Positions 1 through 6,415 of a DNA stretch of 8,329 nucleotides are shown here, piece by piece. The DNA comes from an uncultured Acetobacteraceae bacterium (lineage in GTDB: Bacteria > Pseudomonadota > Alphaproteobacteria > Acetobacterales > Acetobacteraceae). Both the position numbers and the translations under genes were made by a program. Every line of letters starts with the position of its first letter. The stretch's first letter is position 1. The notes beneath the pieces were generated by a model. That model did no database searches. It was not told the DNA's origin and was given only the letters and a program-made list of their open reading frames with translations. The stretch covers positions 1 to 8,329 of the forward strand of contig CAIMEK010000359.1 of the NCBI GenBank assembly GCA_903839965.1. The letters are read 5' to 3'.

Positions 1-80
1 AAATCGGTCTAGCCATATTTGAGCGAGCAATTCCGCCAGCTCGCGGATCAAAGGGCGATTCCGCTCAAGCTGGCATTGCT
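1..80. other. Left-edge segment downstream of the oxidoreductase gene
   Basis: No complete gene is visible here. On the minus strand one frame stays open through the whole segment to the window edge and ends in a helix-like string (RNRPLIRELAELLAQIWLDR, about positions 53 to 4). This could belong to a small gene continuing off the window, but no good ATG/GTG start is visible in this frame and its third positions are less G/C-rich than the neighbours. A separate minus-strand ATG at 16 would start MARPI. The segment also holds inverted repeats: GCGAGC (23-28) with GCTCGC (39-44), and TTGAGCG (19-25) with CGCTCAA (62-68). No T-tract follows either, so they are poor candidates for a classical terminator. 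Confidence 0.25.
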
Positions 81-1079
81 CTAGAGTTCGGAGAGACGAA
101 TGAAGCGCCGCTCGCGGGCCGAGCGATAAGCTGCGAGCACGGTCTTCAATGAGCCGAGTTGTTCCTGCGGCGACGTTAGCGGGGTGCGGTCCAACGCGAT
201 GCAGTCGATGAAGTGCGCAACCTGCTCCACGAATCCGCGCGAGGCAGCCGGCAAGAACTGTTCCGTGCGCCCACCATCGCGGGTGAAAAAGACGCTCCGG
301 CCATGGGTGTCGAATTCGATCGTTCCCGCCGAACCCAGGATGGTGAACTCGCTGCGCGGCCGTTCACGCTGCGCGGTCCACGACACGATCAGCGAGCCGA
401 CCGCGCCGGAGGCAAACCGGAGGAGCAGCAGCGTCGTGTCCTCCAGGGGGCGGATGGCTTCGAAGCCGACCGATTCGACGAATGCGCCCACCTCCACGAT
501 CTCGCCGAGCAGGTAGCGGCATGCGGACACCGGATGCGTGCCGGCGTCCAGCAACGCGCCTCCGCCCATGCTCTCTGCGTCATGCCGCCAGCGAAGATTG
601 CTGAACCCGCCCCGGACATCCATCTCAAGCGTGGTGCGGATCAGGAATGGCGCGCCGATATCGCCGCTGTCGATGCGTTCCTTGGCCCAGCGCACCACGG
701 TGGCGTAGTCCCAGTTTTCTGCGATCATGACCTTGCGGTCGGCATGTTGCCCGGCGTCCACCAGGCGCTGCGCATCGCCAAGCGTGATGGCCAACGGCTT
801 TTCCATCAGGACATGCTTGCCGTGCTCAAGGGCGGCGACGGCGACATCGACATGCAGGTGATGCGGCAGCAGGATGTCGACGATGTCGATGTCGTCGTGT
901 TGCAGGACGCGGCGGTAGTCGTCGTCCCATGCCGGCACGCCCCATCGCCTTGCGGTTTCCTCGGCGGCGGCGGCCGAGGAGCGGACGACGCAGGCGATGC
1001 GGGCTTTGTCACAGGCGTTCCAACCGGTGCGATGGTTCTCGCTCCAGACGCCGGCACCGATGATCGCGACGTTCAGCAT
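81..1079 (-). CDS. Gfo/Idh/MocA-family NAD(P)-dependent oxidoreductase
   Basis: This 332-residue cytoplasmic protein has the usual length and layout of the Gfo/Idh/MocA dehydrogenases, which oxidise or reduce sugars, inositols and related polyols with NAD(P). The N-terminal Rossmann fold carries GAGVWSENH (8-16). The conserved EKP motif is at 93-95 (LMEKPLA), and the C-terminal sheet domain carries GGGALLDAGTH with Asp178 and His182, the expected catalytic region. The start ATG at 1079 is supported by an AGGAG-like site (CAGGAG, complement of 1089-1094) nine bases upstream. It is the last gene of the TRAP operon, 27 nt after dctM, so it probably acts on the imported compound or a product of it. 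The exact substrate cannot be read from the sequence. No odd features were seen. Confidence 0.93.
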   Translation of the reverse strand: MLNVAIIGAGVWSENHRTGWNACDKARIACVVRSSAAAAEETARRWGVPAWDDDYRRVLQHDDIDIVDILLPHHLHVDVAVAALEHGKHVLMEKPLAITLGDAQRLVDAGQHADRKVMIAENWDYATVVRWAKERIDSGDIGAPFLIRTTLEMDVRGGFSNLRWRHDAESMGGGALLDAGTHPVSACRYLLGEIVEVGAFVESVGFEAIRPLEDTTLLLLRFASGAVGSLIVSWTAQRERPRSEFTILGSAGTIEFDTHGRSVFFTRDGGRTEQFLPAASRGFVEQVAHFIDCIALDRTPLTSPQEQLGSLKTVLAAYRSARERRFIRLSEL

Positions 1080-1106
1080 GAGCGGTAACTCCTGGCTTCA
1101 GGTGGC

Positions 1107-2396
1107 CTATTCCGGCCCCAGCACGAGGTTCGGAAGGAAGAGCACGATCTGGGGGAAGTAGGTCGCCACGAACAGCGGCACCAGCAACGCGACGATGAAG
1201 ACGAACACTTCCCTGACGAAGGTGGTGAGCGGCATGCCGGTCAGTCCGCACAGTACCAGCAGGACCGGGCCGAGCGGCGGCATGATGAGGCTGATGCTGA
1301 CGTTCATCGCCATGACCACGCCGAGATGGATCGGGCTGATGCCGGCGTGCAGCGCCAACGGAAGGATGAACGGCGTCACGATCACCTGCGTCGGGATCGC
1401 TTCGATCATCGGCCCCAGCACGAACAGCAGGACGTTCATCGCCAGCAGGAGCTGCATCGGGTGCCCGGTGTCGGCGAAAACCGGGAGGCGGGCAAGCTGC
1501 TCCGGGACGCCGGCACGGGCGAGAATCCACGAGAACGCCGAGGCGGCGGCGAGCACGAACATGACGCGGGCGGTCGACCAGGCGGACGAATAGGCAACCT
1601 CCACCAGGTCGCGGGCGGACAGCGTGCGATAGACGATGACGCCCAGCACGAGGGCATAAAGGCTGCCGAAGGCGGCCGACTCGGTGGGAGTGAAGACACC
1701 GGCGACGATGCCCAGCACGAGGATGGCCGGGGTGACCAGCACCAGCACTGCCCGTTTGGTGGCACGGGCGATCTGGCGCAGCGAGGCGGGATTGCCTTTC
1801 GGCAGCGAACGCCGGCGGGCCAGCACCGTGATGATCAGCATGAGCCAGAGCGCGGTCAGGATCCCCGGCACGAAGCCGGCAAGAAACAGGCGGGCGATCG
1901 AGACATTGGCGATCGAGCCGTAGATCACCATGGTGATGCTGGGTGGAAACACCGGCCCGAGGGTGGCGGACGCCCCGACGAGTGCGGCCGAGAACCCCAG
2001 CGGATATCCGGCCCGGCGCATCGCCGGGATCAGGACGGTGCCGAGAGCGGCGGCGTCGGCGGTGCCGGAGCCGGTGATGTCGGCCATGATGGCATTGGTC
2101 GCGACGCTCACATGGGCCAGCCCGCCACGGAAGCGGCCCACCAGGGACTCGGCGAAATCGACCAGGCGATCGGTGATCTTGGCGCGTTCCATCAATGCGC
2201 CGAGGAAAAGGAACAAGGGAACCGCGACGATCAGGAAGGAATCGAGCCCGTTGAACATGCGCTGGGCGATCACCTCGCTGCCGGCCCGCGGCAGGAGCTG
2301 GATGGCGATGAAGGAGGTCAGGCCCATGCAGAAGGCGATCGGCATGCCGCAGACCAGGAAGAACAGCAGCAATCCGGCGAGGTAGAGGGCGATCAT
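1107..2396 (-). CDS. dctM: TRAP transporter large permease, DctM family
   Basis: This 429-residue, highly hydrophobic protein is the large membrane subunit of a TRAP transporter; it forms the Na+- or H+-coupled translocation path. Length matches the family (about 425-440). Features visible in order: an N-terminal hydrophobic segment with GMPIAF (17-22), the FLIVAVPLFLFLGALM segment (54-69), the family signature around GSGTADAAALG (109-119), and GPVFPPS (147-153), followed by repeated membrane segments and a PPLGPVLLVLCG motif near the C-terminus. The start codon overlaps the dctQ stop as ATGA (2393-2396), typical of translational coupling between TRAP membrane subunits. It is followed by the oxidoreductase gene after 27 nt. 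It is a separate gene, not a DctQM fusion. Confidence 0.96.
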   Translation of the reverse strand: MIALYLAGLLLFFLVCGMPIAFCMGLTSFIAIQLLPRAGSEVIAQRMFNGLDSFLIVAVPLFLFLGALMERAKITDRLVDFAESLVGRFRGGLAHVSVATNAIMADITGSGTADAAALGTVLIPAMRRAGYPLGFSAALVGASATLGPVFPPSITMVIYGSIANVSIARLFLAGFVPGILTALWLMLIITVLARRRSLPKGNPASLRQIARATKRAVLVLVTPAILVLGIVAGVFTPTESAAFGSLYALVLGVIVYRTLSARDLVEVAYSSAWSTARVMFVLAAASAFSWILARAGVPEQLARLPVFADTGHPMQLLLAMNVLLFVLGPMIEAIPTQVIVTPFILPLALHAGISPIHLGVVMAMNVSISLIMPPLGPVLLVLCGLTGMPLTTFVREVFVFIVALLVPLFVATYFPQIVLFLPNLVLGPE

Positions 2397-2935
2397 GGTG
2401 CCGGGTGCGATCCTTCACGCGGGCCGGTGTGCGGGTGTGCCAGGCGCAGGATGCAGTCGAACAGGCGCACGAGCAGATGGAGACCCATGTAGGCCAGCGA
2501 CAGCGGGATGATGGCGTAGACCAGCCCCTGCGGCAGCTCCAGCACCGGGGAGAAAGCGAAGCGCATCCGCATTGCCCAGTTCCAGCCGTGCAGCGTGATG
2601 ACCACGGCAAAGACGAGGCAGCCCAGGGTGACGAAGAACTCGACGACCGTCTGCAGGCGGGCCGGCAGGCGTTCCACGAAGATCGGGATGGCGAAGTGCT
2701 GGCGACGGCCGAGGATGACGGCGGAGGTGAGCAGGCTCCACCAGATGAAGGATTCCCGGGCCACCTCCTCGGTCCAGGGAAGCGGCAGCTCCAGCACGTA
2801 GCGGACGAACACCTGCAGCACGACGGTGGCGAAGAAGATGGCCCACAGCACCATCGCGATGGCCATGACGGCCCGGTCGAGGGGACGCAGCAGACGGGCT
2901 TCGTAGGATAACCCGTCTGCCTGGCTCACGGGCAT
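2393..2935 (-). CDS. dctQ: TRAP transporter small permease, DctQ family
   Basis: This 180-residue protein is the small membrane subunit of the TRAP transporter and pairs with DctM in the inner membrane. Four hydrophobic segments are visible at about 22-44, 62-77, 97-117 and 136-158. The most diagnostic stretch is VFVRYVLELPLPWTEEVAR (42-60), the R-Y-V...WTEE pattern seen in most DctQ proteins, followed by the second membrane segment. The ATG at 2935 lies seven bases after the dctP stop, and the dctQ stop overlaps the dctM start by four bases, so the three transporter genes are almost certainly co-transcribed. The C-terminus is a short polar, His- and Pro-containing tail. Length and topology are normal for the family. 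Confidence 0.94.
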   Translation of the reverse strand: MPVSQADGLSYEARLLRPLDRAVMAIAMVLWAIFFATVVLQVFVRYVLELPLPWTEEVARESFIWWSLLTSAVILGRRQHFAIPIFVERLPARLQTVVEFFVTLGCLVFAVVITLHGWNWAMRMRFAFSPVLELPQGLVYAIIPLSLAYMGLHLLVRLFDCILRLAHPHTGPREGSHPAP

Positions 2936-2942
2936 GCCGACC

Positions 2943-3944
2943 TTACTTGGTATCGATCACGGCCTGGATCGCCTGCAGGCCGCCGACGCGCGGACCGTAC
3001 TTCTGGTAGACCGGCTTCACCGCCTCATGGAACTGGTTGAGGTCGTCCACCGGGTTCACTTCCATGCCCTGCGCCTTGGCGAGATCGAGCCCCTTGCGGG
3101 TTTCCTCGGCGTAGAGCGCGTCGTACCAGGCGAGGGCATCCGCCATCGCCTCCTTCATCGCCGCCTGGTACTGCGGGGGAAGCTGGTCGAACCACTTGGC
3201 GTTCACCGCGACCGAGGAGGGCGAGGAGAAATGCTGGGTGAGGCTGTAGTACTTGGCGACTTCGCTCGCCTTCTGGTCGGCCAGCCCGGCCGGCGGCGTT
3301 TCGGCACCGTCGATGACGCCCTGCTTCATGGCCATGTAGATGGCGGGGAATGCCATCGGCACCGGAAGCGCGCCAAGGGTGGTGAAGGTATCGACCATGA
3401 GGGGCGATTCCATGACGCGGAGCTTGAGGCCCTTCAGGTCGGCGGGCGTATGGATCGGCCGGGTACGGTTGTAGACCGAGCGGGGACCGTCGGCGATGCC
3501 GGCCATCATGATGCGAAGGCCGGTCTGCTGCTCCAGCCTGCCATAGACGCCCTGGCCGATCGGGCCGCGGACGACATGGTGCATGTGGTCGTTGTCGCGG
3601 AAGATGAAGGGGAGGTCGAACAAGGCGGTCTCGGGCATGACCGAATTGAGGAAGGCGTTGTTGACCTGGCACATTTCCAGGTTGCCGGCCATCACCGCCT
3701 CGATGCTCTCCTTCATACCGCCGAGTTGTCCGTCGGTGACGATGGCGACGACCATGTTGCCGTTGGTCTTTTCTTTCAGCTTGTCGGCGAACAGCTGTTC
3801 CAGCCGGACGATGGAGAACTCGCGGGAGTTCGGCGTGGATAGCGTCGCCTCGACTTTCTGCTGTGCCGATGCGCCACTGGCCATTGCAACGATGGCCGAG
3901 CACACCAGCAACGCGGCCCCGCGCACGATACTCTTGAATGTCAT
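2943..3944 (-). CDS. dctP: TRAP transporter periplasmic solute-binding protein, DctP family
   Basis: This 333-residue protein is the periplasmic binding protein that captures the ligand and delivers it to DctQM. A Sec signal peptide is clear: basic start, hydrophobic core (about 9-22), then ASA-QQ with likely cleavage after residue 27. The family core follows: DGQLGG (71-76), FDLPFIF (109-115), then LKGLKLRVMES (170-180) with Arg176, the position that normally salt-bridges the ligand carboxylate. Next comes MKQGVIDGAE (206-215), where the residue after DGAE is Thr rather than the common Asn. The retained Arg suggests an organic-acid ligand, but which one is unknown. The ATG at 3944 is backed by a strong GGAGG (complement of 3953-3957) with an eight-base spacer. 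It is the first gene of the operon. Confidence 0.96.
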   Translation of the reverse strand: MTFKSIVRGAALLVCSAIVAMASGASAQQKVEATLSTPNSREFSIVRLEQLFADKLKEKTNGNMVVAIVTDGQLGGMKESIEAVMAGNLEMCQVNNAFLNSVMPETALFDLPFIFRDNDHMHHVVRGPIGQGVYGRLEQQTGLRIMMAGIADGPRSVYNRTRPIHTPADLKGLKLRVMESPLMVDTFTTLGALPVPMAFPAIYMAMKQGVIDGAETPPAGLADQKASEVAKYYSLTQHFSSPSSVAVNAKWFDQLPPQYQAAMKEAMADALAWYDALYAEETRKGLDLAKAQGMEVNPVDDLNQFHEAVKPVYQKYGPRVGGLQAIQAVIDTK

Positions 3945-3960
3945 TCGGCCTTCCTCCCAC

Positions 3961-4306
3961 AGCGGATCTGGTTTAGTCCGATTCCTGCTTGCTCATCCAA
4001 TTCTTCGGATGGCATTCGACGTCCCCCGACGAGGCCGTTGGTCCGCGTCGCTCGACCCGGATTACAACCCCGCTTCGACGCTAGGGTAGGGCAGTCATTC
4101 CGTCAATCCGGTATTCCCCGGATGAGCGGCCAATTCGGCCACCACGACCGCAGGAGGTTGCGGCCGTCCGGCAAGTGCCTCCTCCACCGTCGCGGTGCGG
4201 GCGAACCGGGGCGTTCCGAACGGTGTAAGCTCGCAACATTTCGCCGACGCCATCCGTGCATGCTCCCGCTTCCCGACTGTCCTCACCTGCCGAAGGAAGA
4301 CGACCC
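3961..4306. other. Divergent intergenic region between dctP and the beta-lactamase-family gene
   Basis: This 346-bp segment separates the minus-strand TRAP operon from plus-strand genes and must carry control sequences for one or both. No convincing coding sequence was seen; the open frames across it lack recognisable motifs. It contains a candidate minus-strand promoter (4078-4106), an imperfect operator-like dyad CATCC-N8-GGATG (3994-4011) between that promoter and dctP, and a small hairpin CACCG-TCG-CGGTG (4185-4197). No regulator gene is present in the window to pair with the dyad. Confidence 0.5.
4078..4106 (-). promoter_or_regulatory. Candidate sigma70-type promoter of the TRAP operon
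   Basis: Read on the minus strand, TTGACG (complement of 4101-4106) is a five-of-six match to the -35 consensus. It is followed after exactly 17 bases by TAGCGT (complement of 4078-4083), a weak three-of-six match to the -10 box that keeps the first T, the A and the last T. Transcription would start near 4070, leaving a leader of about 125 nt before the dctP ATG. The location fits, since nothing else could obviously drive the operon, but the -10 box is poor and the call rests on pattern alone. Confidence 0.35.
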
Positions 4307-4960
4307 ATGCGCCACGGCACGGGAAACGTTGTTGCGGGATTCCTGCTCGGCGTCATCGCGGCTGTCGCCATGCCCACCGCAGGCGCCGGCCAGCGGCCAG
4401 GCTCCCCGCAGGGCCTGTTCCCGGGGGAGGTGGCGCAGCGGCTCGACGCGACGATCAAGGAGATCATGCAATCGAACAACCTTCCGAACGCTGCCCTCGA
4501 AGCCGCCATTCCGGGCAAGGGCCGCTACGTGTTCGTCGGCGGTATCGCCAACCTTGCGACCGGGGCACCGCGCCGCCTTTTGCAGCCGTTCCGGATCGCC
4601 AGCCTGACCAAGACCTTCGTCGCCACCGCGATGCTGTCCGACATCGCCGATCTCGCCCGGTATGTGAGGGTGCTTTGCCGGGGCGGCCTGCTCAAGGCAG
4701 AGACCCAACAGGCACGGTTGCGGGGCCAGCCGCTGGGCGAACGGGGCCCGGAGTACGGCGAGGGCCTCATCACCGGGCCCAGTGCCTGCGGCCATAGCGG
4801 AACGGCGCCCGGCTTCAGCACCGACATGTATTATCTCGGCGCCATCGATGCGACGCTGGTCATCAGCATCAACCGGTTGGACCGTGACGACCGCGCGCAG
4901 TCGCCCCCCGTGCTCAAGGCCGTCCTCGCTGCACTGGCCGCGCAATTCGGCAAGTTCTGA
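4307..4960 (+). pseudogene. Secreted serine beta-lactamase/esterase-family protein with an internal in-frame deletion
   Basis: The product would be 217 residues, while class C beta-lactamase-like serine hydrolases usually have 350-400. The start at 4307 is chosen for its AAGGAAG ribosome site (4293-4299) and the signal peptide that follows (hydrophobic 8-23, then AGAGQ). The N-terminal half is normal up to FRIASLTKTFVATAML (95-110), holding the SxxK motif with nucleophile Ser99 and Lys102. The next residues, IADLARYVRVLCRGGLL (113-129), normally lie near the end of the domain, and CGHSGTAPGFSTD (161-173) carries the HxG motif. The segment that should lie between, with the Tyr-x-Asn catalytic motif, is gone, roughly 130-170 residues by family comparison from memory. 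The frame is intact, so a stable but inactive protein is possible; loss of function is more likely. It reads divergently from dctP. Confidence 0.75.
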
Positions 4961-4987
4961 GGTTCGCGATGGATTGGGTGGGGAGTT

Positions 4988-5215
4988 TCACCTCGGCTGT
5001 GCGGCGGCTGTCCGGCGTGGCCCCCCCGGATCACCGGAGAGGATATTGGGGAAGAGCCGGCGGGCCACCTTTTCGCCACAGGCCTTGGGGTCCTCAGCCG
5101 TTCCGTTTGCGGACGCGACGCCGGCGACCGCCTTGCCGACGACCGCTCCATAGGTCGCGAAATCGCCGGCTGCCGGCGGTGCGACGCCCTCGGGCAGCAA
5201 ATCGACTTCACCCAC
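4988..5215 (-). pseudogene. Short decayed coding remnant, possibly DUF4331-like
   Basis: A 75-codon open frame on the minus strand begins with GTG at 5215, right after an in-frame TGA, and has no clear ribosome site. Its codons have the strong G/C third-position bias of real genes here, and the text (DLLPEGVAPPAAGDFATYG, then ACGEKVARRLFPNILSGD) reads like a true protein rather than an antisense shadow. The stretch ending in RRLFPNIL resembles, from memory, the part of DUF4331 proteins before their 'LLPDVL' motif. The sequence then ends abruptly in a low-complexity tail after a run of seven C (5021-5027 on the plus strand). I read it as an internal piece of a lost gene. The family assignment is weak; it may also be a chance open frame. 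The rest of the 4961-5285 gap shows no other gene. Confidence 0.3.
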
Positions 5216-5285
5216 TTGTCAATGACGGCGTGGCACCCAGATGGCTTGGTGGCGGCCCAGGACCGAAGCCCATGGAGGAGGATCG

Positions 5286-6044
5286 ATGTCATTCTACCGC
5301 GGCATGACCTGCGAGAACGTGACCATCAAAGGGGACAAGGGAACCCCGATCACGGCTTATGTAGCCAGGCCATCAGGTCCTCGCCCCTTTCCGGGCGTTG
5401 TGCTGATCCACCACCTGCCGGGCTGGAGCGAACTCTATATCGAGTCGACGCGTCGGTTCGCGCATCACGGCTATCTTGCGATCTGTGCCAACCTCTACGA
5501 ACGCGAGGGCGGTGGCAGCGACGCCGACCCTGACGACGTCGCCGCCAAGGTGCGCGCCGCGGGCGGCATCGCCGACTCCCAGATGGTCGGCGATACCGAA
5601 GCCGCTGTGAAGTGGATGCGCGCGCAGCCCGATCACAACGGCAAGGTTGGTCTTTTCGGCTCCTGCTCGGGCGGACGGCACGCCTTCCTCTATGCCTGCC
5701 AGCGAAAGGACATCGATGCCTGCGCCGAGTTGTGGGGTGGCCGCGTGGTGATGGGCAAGGAGGAGCTCAATGCCAAAACGCCCACGCCACCGATCGACAT
5801 GACGAAGGACCTCTGCTGCCCGCTGCTCGGCCTGTTCGGCAACGAGGATCGCGCACCGAGTCCGGAGCAGGTGAACCAGCACGAGGCCGAGCTCAGGAAG
5901 CACGGCAAGACGTACGAATTTCATCGCTACGACGGCGCCGGACATGGCTTCTTTTATTGGCACCGGCCGCTCTACCGGCCCGAGCAGGCCATGGATGGCT
6001 GGGGCAAGGTCTTCGCCTTCTTCGGCCAGCATCTGGCGAAGTAG
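5286..6044 (+). CDS. Dienelactone hydrolase family alpha/beta hydrolase
   Basis: This 252-residue protein matches the dienelactone hydrolase family in length (about 230-260) and motifs. Members hydrolyse lactones or esters, classically dienelactone to maleylacetate in chloroaromatic breakdown, though many have other or unknown substrates. Visible features: a central strand VVLIHHLPGW (38-47); the nucleophile elbow GSCSGG (125-130) with Cys127 in place of the usual Ser of alpha/beta hydrolases, as expected for this family; the acid Asp188 in GNEDRAPSPEQ (185-195); and the catalytic His220 in GAGHGFF (217-223). No signal peptide is seen, so it is probably cytoplasmic. An upstream in-frame ATG exists at 5241, but the GGAGGAGG site at 5274-5281 decides for ATG 5286. 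A small DUF6295-like gene follows after 11 nt. Confidence 0.93.
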   Translation: MSFYRGMTCENVTIKGDKGTPITAYVARPSGPRPFPGVVLIHHLPGWSELYIESTRRFAHHGYLAICANLYEREGGGSDADPDDVAAKVRAAGGIADSQMVGDTEAAVKWMRAQPDHNGKVGLFGSCSGGRHAFLYACQRKDIDACAELWGGRVVMGKEELNAKTPTPPIDMTKDLCCPLLGLFGNEDRAPSPEQVNQHEAELRKHGKTYEFHRYDGAGHGFFYWHRPLYRPEQAMDGWGKVFAFFGQHLAK

Positions 6045-6055
6045 GAGGTCCGGAC

Positions 6056-6361
6056 ATGTGCACGTCCATCATCGAGATCGTCCGCGCCGAGGGCATGGCA
6101 AAGCGCGGCGACGAATGGTTCCCGCTGTCGCTGGCGGTGGTTGCCTATGACCACGCGCGCCATGCGCCGTTGGGCGACGTCATTACGCTCGACTTCGTCA
6201 ACCTGGCCCTCGACCCCGGTGCGCGGGCGGGGATCGAGCTGACGCTGGAGACGGCCAAGGAGCTGCGCGCCGCACTCGATCGGGCGATTGCAGCCGCCGA
6301 GTTCGAAGAGGCGGAAGTGCGCGGCAAGGGCGCCGCGCTCAGCATCGTTCGCGCTGCGTGA
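6056..6361 (+). CDS. Small DUF6295-like protein of unknown function
   Basis: This 101-residue protein starts with MCTSIIE and carries WFPL (21-24), VVAYDHARHAPLG (28-40), TLDFVN (44-49) and GARAGIELTLETAKEL (55-70). From memory this pattern is that of DUF6295 proteins (N-terminal MCT, then GWF, YDHP-HA, DF, ARVAVEL), whose function I do not know. It has no signal peptide or membrane segment. The start at 6056 is certain: a full AGGAGGT site (6043-6049) overlaps the stop of the upstream hydrolase gene with a six-base spacer. The two genes are therefore an operon, and the small protein may assist or act alongside the hydrolase; that is inference. The C-terminal tail (about 82-101) is charged and seems longer than I expect for the family. 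The stop codon lies inside a perfect hairpin. Confidence 0.8.
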   Translation: MCTSIIEIVRAEGMAKRGDEWFPLSLAVVAYDHARHAPLGDVITLDFVNLALDPGARAGIELTLETAKELRAALDRAIAAAEFEEAEVRGKGAALSIVRAA

Positions 6362-6415
6362 CTCGTAAGGCGAGTCAGCCACGCTGACCGCCGCACACGC
6401 CGACGCGGGTCGGCG
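6359..6415 (+). terminator. Tandem hairpins after the hydrolase/DUF6295 operon
   Basis: Two perfect seven-base stems follow the operon. The first, TGACTCG (6359-6365) with CGAGTCA (6371-6377) and a five-base loop, includes the DUF6295-like stop codon. The second, CGCCGAC (6398-6404) with GTCGGCG (6409-6415), has a four-base loop. Neither is followed by a T-run, so they are not classical intrinsic terminators. They may mark transcript ends, protect the 3' end, or simply reflect GC-rich sequence. The position right at the operon end favours a termination or RNA-stability role. Confidence 0.4.

Noticed and set aside
1326..2492. 388-residue plus-strand open frame opposite dctM
   Set aside because: Composition dominated by Asp, Gly, His, Arg and Gln, as expected antisense to a hydrophobic membrane protein; no domain is recognisable.
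1009..2610. 533-residue open frame on the minus strand overlapping dctM in another frame
   Set aside because: Its text is Arg/Pro/His-rich without motifs and it overlaps the well-supported dctM, dctQ and oxidoreductase genes; it is a shadow caused by high GC.
2934..3842. 302-residue plus-strand open frame opposite dctP
   Set aside because: Antisense to a gene with signal peptide, family motifs and ribosome site; it shows no protein-like pattern of its own.
5021..5027. Run of seven C as a possible programmed frameshift site
   Set aside because: Neither alternative frame beyond the run continues the protein-like text, so it is more simply part of a decayed region or a possible sequencing error.
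5216..5250. TTGTCA as a -35 box for the dienelactone hydrolase operon
   Set aside because: No acceptable -10 box lies 16-18 bases downstream.
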